A stretch of 64,000 nucleotides of DNA from NCBI RefSeq assembly GCF_008000935.1, contig NZ_CP042831.1, positions 3,534,001 to 3,598,000 on the forward strand. The letters run 5' to 3'. Numbering within the stretch: position 1 is the stretch's first letter; each line of letters begins with the position of its first letter. Positions 60,696 through 64,000 of the stretch are shown piece after piece. A model generated the notes under the pieces. That model made no database searches. It was not told the DNA's origin and saw nothing but the letters and a program-made list of their open reading frames with translations. The position numbers and the translations under genes were made by a program. The DNA is from Flavobacterium alkalisoli. Its GTDB lineage: Bacteria > Bacteroidota > Bacteroidia > Flavobacteriales > Flavobacteriaceae.

Positions 60696-60849
60696 GGCCG
60701 TTTTTCGCCAAAAATAAAATGGGTAATTAAAGTTTTCGCCAAAATTAGGATAAGGCTTCAACCAAAAATTAAAGAGTAATTAAATCAAATTCAACCAAAA
60801 TTATAATTAATCCCTTTATTTACTTGTATTTTTAGTTTTACCCCTCAAG
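60696..60849. other. Prophage right end with transposase-binding-like repeats
   Basis: Four similar blocks: TCGCCAAAAAT (60,705), TCGCCAAAATTAGG (60,736), TCAACCAAAAATTAAAG (60,758) and TCAACCAAAATTATAA (60,791). The spacing (22-33 bp) suits MuA end-binding sites. The end reads ACCCCTCAAG before TATT. Confidence 0.6.
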
Positions 60850-61126
60850 TATTTTTAGCATTATCAGATGTAAATCTTAATTTCCAAACACGGTCGCCGT
60901 TAGGCAGTTCTGTCCAGGTACCACTATTAGTTGTGGTATAATCAACATCGGTCAGGATAGCAAACTCATATAAGGGGGTTTTGGCATCTGTTGCAATTTT
61001 ATCTTCAACATATTGCTTTTCAATAAGAGGCAAATATACCCTGGAGTCGTTTTGCTGACTTCGTTCCTGTCCGTAGATTTGGACAAGGCTTAAAATAAGA
61101 AATAAAAAAAGTATTGTTTTTCTCAT
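60850..61126 (-). pseudogene. Lys-C-like protease, 5' part split off by the prophage
   Basis: Starts with a signal peptide (ILFLFLILSLVQIYGQ) and reads TPLYEFAILTDVDYTTTNSG, WTELPNGDRVWKLRF, SDNAKN, typical of the propeptide of Lys-C-like proteases. It breaks at 60,850. Joining SDNAKN to IHFWIRNFFIPKG at 24,955 gives the expected start of the mature region. Confidence 0.85.
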
Positions 61127-61375
61127 AAATTAGATGCATTATAAAAATAATTGGCTTAAAATTAGACATTTATTCTTCTCTTCTTATAAATTTTTATAGG
61201 TTTAGTATATTTTTCCTAAATAGCTAAATAAGGTCAATTAAATTGACGAATTTTTATCACATTGATTTCCTTTATTTCAGATTCTGCAATTTTCCAATTT
61301 AGGAAATCGAAATACTTATATGATATAAACTGCTCCTGTTAAAATGATTTTAATCCTATAAATTCACTTAAATAA

Positions 61376-61408
61376 AAAAAGCCCATACAATGTATGGGCT
61401 TTTTTTAT
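61376..61408. terminator. Bidirectional terminator
   Basis: AGCCCATACA/TGTATGGGCT with A and T runs. The identical hairpin is at 63,730-63,750. Nothing else is seen in the 61,127-61,417 gap. Confidence 0.75.
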
Positions 61409-61417
61409 TTATCAATA

Positions 61418-62431
61418 TTACCTATTTCGTTCGTCTATTATTTCAGATAGAATCTGATAGGATTTAATCCTGTCATTATGATCATAAAAGTTTGACACGA
61501 CCATCAGTTCATCTACACCGGTTTCATTCAGGAATCTATCCACCTGCTTCGCAACAGCTTCTTTCCTTCCTACAAAAGAGTATTTAAGCATTTCCCTTAC
61601 TGCAGGGTTATGCTGAATCATCATCAGTTCATCCGTCATTTCCATAGGTGGCTGTAAAGGTTCTCTTTTTCCTGTAAGTATGCCTAAAAACATCCTTATC
61701 AGTGACGTATAGTTCCTTTCAGCCTCATCATCGGTATCGGCTGCAATTACATTAACACCTGCAATGGTGTAAGGCTTATCAAGATACTCAGAAGGCTGGA
61801 ACTCTTTTCTGTAAATATGTAGTGCTTCTTCCAGCAACCCCGTCGCAAAATGACTGGCAAAAGCATACGGAAGTCCCATTTTTGCAGCAAGGTGAGCACT
61901 GTCTAAACTCGAACCTAAAATATATAATGGTACATTAACCCCTTCGGCTACTACAGCACGTACCTGCTCCCACTCGCTTTCTGTTGAGAAATACTGTTGT
62001 ATTTTCTCAATCTCAGCAGGAAAACTGTTTACCGACTGCATTCTGTCACTTCTGATAGCGTGTGCCGTTAACTGGTCGGTTCCCGGCGCCCTTCCTAATC
62101 CTAAATCAATTCGGTTAGGATATAGCCTCCCGAGCGTACCAAACTGCTCAGCTACTATAAGCGGTGAATGATTAGGCAACATTATACCTCCCGATCCTAC
62201 ACGGATTGTTTTTGTATTTCCTGCTATGTGCCCTATAAGTATAGAAGTGGCAACGCTGGCTACATGTACCATGTTATGGTGTTCTGCCAACCATAGCCTC
62301 TTGTACCCCATTTCTTCGGCCTTTTGTGCTAAAGTAACACTGTTTTTAAATGTTTGTTCTATAGTAACGCCACGCGATACAATGGCAAGCTCAAGTATCG
62401 AGTAAGCTATTTTTTTATTTGTTGTTTCCAT
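61418..62431 (-). CDS. LLM-class flavin-dependent oxidoreductase
   Basis: 337 residues of the bacterial-luciferase-like family. GYKRLWLAEHHNMVHVASVATS, TIRVGSGGIMLPNHSPL, RIDLGLGRAPGTDQLT and GRKEAVAKQVDRFL are the usual blocks. Uses reduced FMN; substrate unknown. Host gene after the prophage; 69 bp before it lies the HxlR gene on the same strand. Confidence 0.9.
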   Translation of the reverse strand: METTNKKIAYSILELAIVSRGVTIEQTFKNSVTLAQKAEEMGYKRLWLAEHHNMVHVASVATSILIGHIAGNTKTIRVGSGGIMLPNHSPLIVAEQFGTLGRLYPNRIDLGLGRAPGTDQLTAHAIRSDRMQSVNSFPAEIEKIQQYFSTESEWEQVRAVVAEGVNVPLYILGSSLDSAHLAAKMGLPYAFASHFATGLLEEALHIYRKEFQPSEYLDKPYTIAGVNVIAADTDDEAERNYTSLIRMFLGILTGKREPLQPPMEMTDELMMIQHNPAVREMLKYSFVGRKEAVAKQVDRFLNETGVDELMVVSNFYDHNDRIKSYQILSEIIDERNR

Positions 62432-62500
62432 AATTTATTGTGCGTTTCCGCAACTATTCATATTAATATTGTTTAGACTCAGCTTATTTAGTGAGTTTAA

Positions 62501-62854
62501 TTAAACAACATTACTTTCTCCTATTATTACCTGCCTGTGTTTTGCGCCCCATGCTGCAAGATCATGAATAAGGTTTTGCAGGGACTGCCCATAATCCGTA
62601 AGGTTGTATTGTACCGATATCGGCTGGGTATCTAAAACAGTACGTTTAATAAGCTTATTAAGCTCCAATTCCTTCAGCTCTTTACTTAATTGTTTGTTAG
62701 ATATACCATTAAGATCATTCAGTATATCAGAAAAGCGTCTTTTATTATAGTAGCACATGGTAGATATAATGGATATTTTCCATTTCCCTCCCAACACGTC
62801 CATTGTGTCGTGGATAGCCATGATTTCTTTCTTGTGGCAAATGTTTTCTGTCAT
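62501..62854 (-). CDS. HxlR-family transcriptional regulator
   Basis: 117 residues: NICHKKEIMAIHDTMDVLGGKWKISIIS, RRFSDILNDLNGISNKQLSKELKELE and VQYNLTDYGQSLQNLI. Cys in NICHKK may be the sensing residue. Divergent from the SDR at 62,959, with six GTTAC repeats between. Likely controls both genes. Confidence 0.92.
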   Translation of the reverse strand: MTENICHKKEIMAIHDTMDVLGGKWKISIISTMCYYNKRRFSDILNDLNGISNKQLSKELKELELNKLIKRTVLDTQPISVQYNLTDYGQSLQNLIHDLAAWGAKHRQVIIGESNVV

Positions 62855-62856
62855 AA

Positions 62857-62904
62857 GTTACCTGGTTACTCTAAAGTTACTGTTACTTTTAGTTACAAAG
62901 TTAC
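62857..62904. promoter_or_regulatory. Array of six GTTAC repeats
   Basis: GTTAC starts at 62,857, 62,865, 62,876, 62,882, 62,892 and 62,900, all in one orientation. Likely HxlR operator. A consensus -7 box for the SDR (TACTTTTG) is at 62,925-62,932. Confidence 0.6.
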
Positions 62905-62958
62905 AATAATAAATTAATGTAATTTACTTTTGTACTGTTAATAATTAAAAATCAAAAA

Positions 62959-63702
62959 ATGAGTTTAGTAAACAAGAACGTAGTAATAACGGGCGGAAGT
63001 ACAGGAATAGGTCTAGCAACAGCAAAAGCATTTATTAATGCCGGAGCAAACGTAATAATAACAAGCAGAAGTGCCGATAACCTGCAAAAGGCTTCAGATG
63101 AAATCAATAATCCGAATTTAAAGACTTTAGTGTCTGATACCTCAAACCTTGATGGTATTGCAGTTTTGGAAAAATTTGTTGCAGAAAACAACTGGAAACT
63201 AGACGTACTTTTCCTGAATGCCGCAATCGCCACATTCGGACCTATAGCACAAACAACCGAAGAAGATTTTGATGCTCAGTTTAATACCAATGTGAAAGGT
63301 CATTATTTTACATTACAAAAATTAATGCCTCATCTGGCTAATGGTTCGTCGGTTATATTCACCTCATCAATAGTGGCAACAGCTGCCGGTATAGGAACCA
63401 GTATATATTCTGCTACAAAAGGAGCCATAAACAAAATTGCCCAAATTGCAGCAAACGAACTGGCTGAAAGAAAAATACGTGTAAACCTTGTTAGCCCGGG
63501 ACCAATACAAACACCGGGACTGGATAGTGTAGCGAATGTTGAAGCTAAAGAAAATTTAGCGGCATCAACCGCGCTACAACGCCTTGGTACTGCCGATGAA
63601 ATTGCAAATACAGTAGTGTTTTTATCTTCCGGCCAAGCAAGCTTTATAAGTGGTGCAGACATTACTGTTGATGGTGGCGCCATTACTTACATGTTGAAGT
63701 AA
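62959..63702 (+). CDS. Short-chain dehydrogenase/reductase
   Basis: 247 residues: TGGSTGIG (~11), SRSADN (NADPH-type), NAAI in place of NNAG, catalytic Ser in TSSIV, and Tyr/Lys in SIYSATKGAIN, ending with ISGADITVDGGA. Divergent from hxlR, which probably represses it. Follows the same design as the 21.1-22.4 kb unit. Confidence 0.92.
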   Translation: MSLVNKNVVITGGSTGIGLATAKAFINAGANVIITSRSADNLQKASDEINNPNLKTLVSDTSNLDGIAVLEKFVAENNWKLDVLFLNAAIATFGPIAQTTEEDFDAQFNTNVKGHYFTLQKLMPHLANGSSVIFTSSIVATAAGIGTSIYSATKGAINKIAQIAANELAERKIRVNLVSPGPIQTPGLDSVANVEAKENLAASTALQRLGTADEIANTVVFLSSGQASFISGADITVDGGAITYMLK

Positions 63703-63726
63703 TAATCAGGTATCAATCTAAAAAAA

Positions 63727-63756
63727 TAAAGCCCATACAATGTATGGGCTTTTTGC
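63727..63756. terminator. Bidirectional terminator
   Basis: Same AGCCCATACA/TGTATGGGCT stem as at 61.4 kb, between convergent genes. Confidence 0.75.
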
Positions 63757-63762
63757 TTTCTC

Positions 63763-64000
63763 TTACTCAACCGATTTAAACTGCTTCATTTCGTTTAAAG
63801 GCTCTATCGTGGTATATTCTTTCCATACAGAAGGATCGTAACTTCCTAACTGCATATAATCAAATTCGGGTTCCTGAGCGGCTTCATAATCGCCTTCTGT
63901 TATTGCTGATTCCGACATAACAAAATATTCTTCTTTCTCAAACTCATCCATTTCGGCTTTAAAGTCAAAACCTACCTTGTCTTTATCACCCTCTGTTATC
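63763..64000 (-). CDS. Unknown protein, 5' partial (3' end only)
   Basis: The frame is open to the window edge, so the start lies outside; the Met at 63,951 is internal. The C-terminus is acidic with many aromatic residues (KAEMDEFEKEEYFVMSESAI, SYDPSVWKEYTTIEPLNEMK). The SYDPSxWKEY ending resembles the C-terminal tail of some large secreted Bacteroidota proteins, but no family can be named. Confidence 0.55.
   Translation of the reverse strand, partial: ITEGDKDKVGFDFKAEMDEFEKEEYFVMSESAITEGDYEAAQEPEFDYMQLGSYDPSVWKEYTTIEPLNEMKQFKSVE

Larger units (their letters stand above)
24956..60849. mobile_element. Mu-like transposable prophage (~35.9 kb)
   Basis: Contains a Mu-type DDE transposase, MuB-like ATPase, DUF3164 and GemA-like proteins, S24 repressor, terminase, DUF935 portal, gp36-type protein, capsid protease/scaffold, contractile sheath and tube, tape measure, baseplate and lysis genes. 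There is no tyrosine or serine integrase. It interrupts a host protease gene and both halves are present at the two ends. All core morphogenesis genes look intact, so it may be active. Its late genes run in two opposite arms, unlike Mu. Confidence 0.93.

Overview
The window comes from a low-GC member of the Bacteroidota, most likely a Flavobacteriaceae species. The support is: promoters of the form TTG-N20-TAnnTTTG in front of several genes, a TonB receptor/DUF4249/FecR/ECF-sigma operon, a secreted protease with a C-terminal type IX sorting domain, and the absence of strong Shine-Dalgarno sites. Assignments are made by reading sequence and recalling families; no database was searched.

Layout. 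1-1.55 kb: 3' part of a GH43 glycosidase. 2.2-22.8 kb: accessory region of small redox and stress operons (two aldo/keto reductases, a TetR/ABM pair, an ECF sigma-FecR-TonB-DUF4249 operon, a pepsin-like protease, three SDR operons that each end in their own AraC regulator, and an HxlR/SDR/SnoaL unit). It contains chimeric pseudogene debris (Crp-GNAT at 11.0-11.6 kb; epimerase-ALDH and antiporter at 19.8-20.5 kb) and three copies of a non-coding repeat ending in a terminator (1.8, 20.8 and 22.9 kb). Each of the three SDR operons starts at a promoter with a different pair of direct repeats spaced exactly 21 bp, as expected for AraC-type activators.

24,956-60,849: a complete-looking Mu-like transposable prophage of about 35.9 kb, inserted in a Lys-C-like serine protease gene. 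The protease 3' part lies at 23,015-24,955 and its 5' part at 60,850-61,126, both on the minus strand, with a 4-bp TATT at both junctions; joining them restores the reading frame. Phage layout from the right: C-like repressor (+) and Ner-like gene (-) divide at an operator/promoter; the minus-strand early operon (MuA transposase, MuB ATPase, DUF3164, GemA-like and others) runs down to a strong terminator near 51.1 kb; secreted cargo genes lie at 49.6-51.1 kb; the late genes diverge from 41.1 kb, with the plus arm carrying terminase, portal-MuF-nuclease fusion and tape measure, and the minus arm carrying protease/scaffold, capsid, sheath, tube, frameshifted tail chaperone, baseplate, lysis cassette, tail fibres and a DNA adenine methylase.

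The most unusual observation is a set of five short tRNA-like elements in the gaps of the phage early operon, four of them directly before a start codon (E1, E2, E3, E5; E4 stands in tandem with E3). Four lack an anticodon arm but keep an acceptor/T-arm helix (12 bp in most) with a canonical TTCGANN loop. This resembles the tRNA punctuation of mitochondrial transcripts and suggests RNase P/Z processing of the early mRNA. Other notable points are a canonical A AAA AAG minus-1 frameshift site in the tail chaperone gene, a portal-MuF protein with a PBECR-like C-terminal nuclease domain, a one-gene (u-)spanin, and several candidate structured RNAs.

60.9-64 kb: host flank with an LLM-type flavin oxidoreductase, an HxlR/SDR divergent pair with six GTTAC operator repeats, and the 3' end of an unidentified gene.
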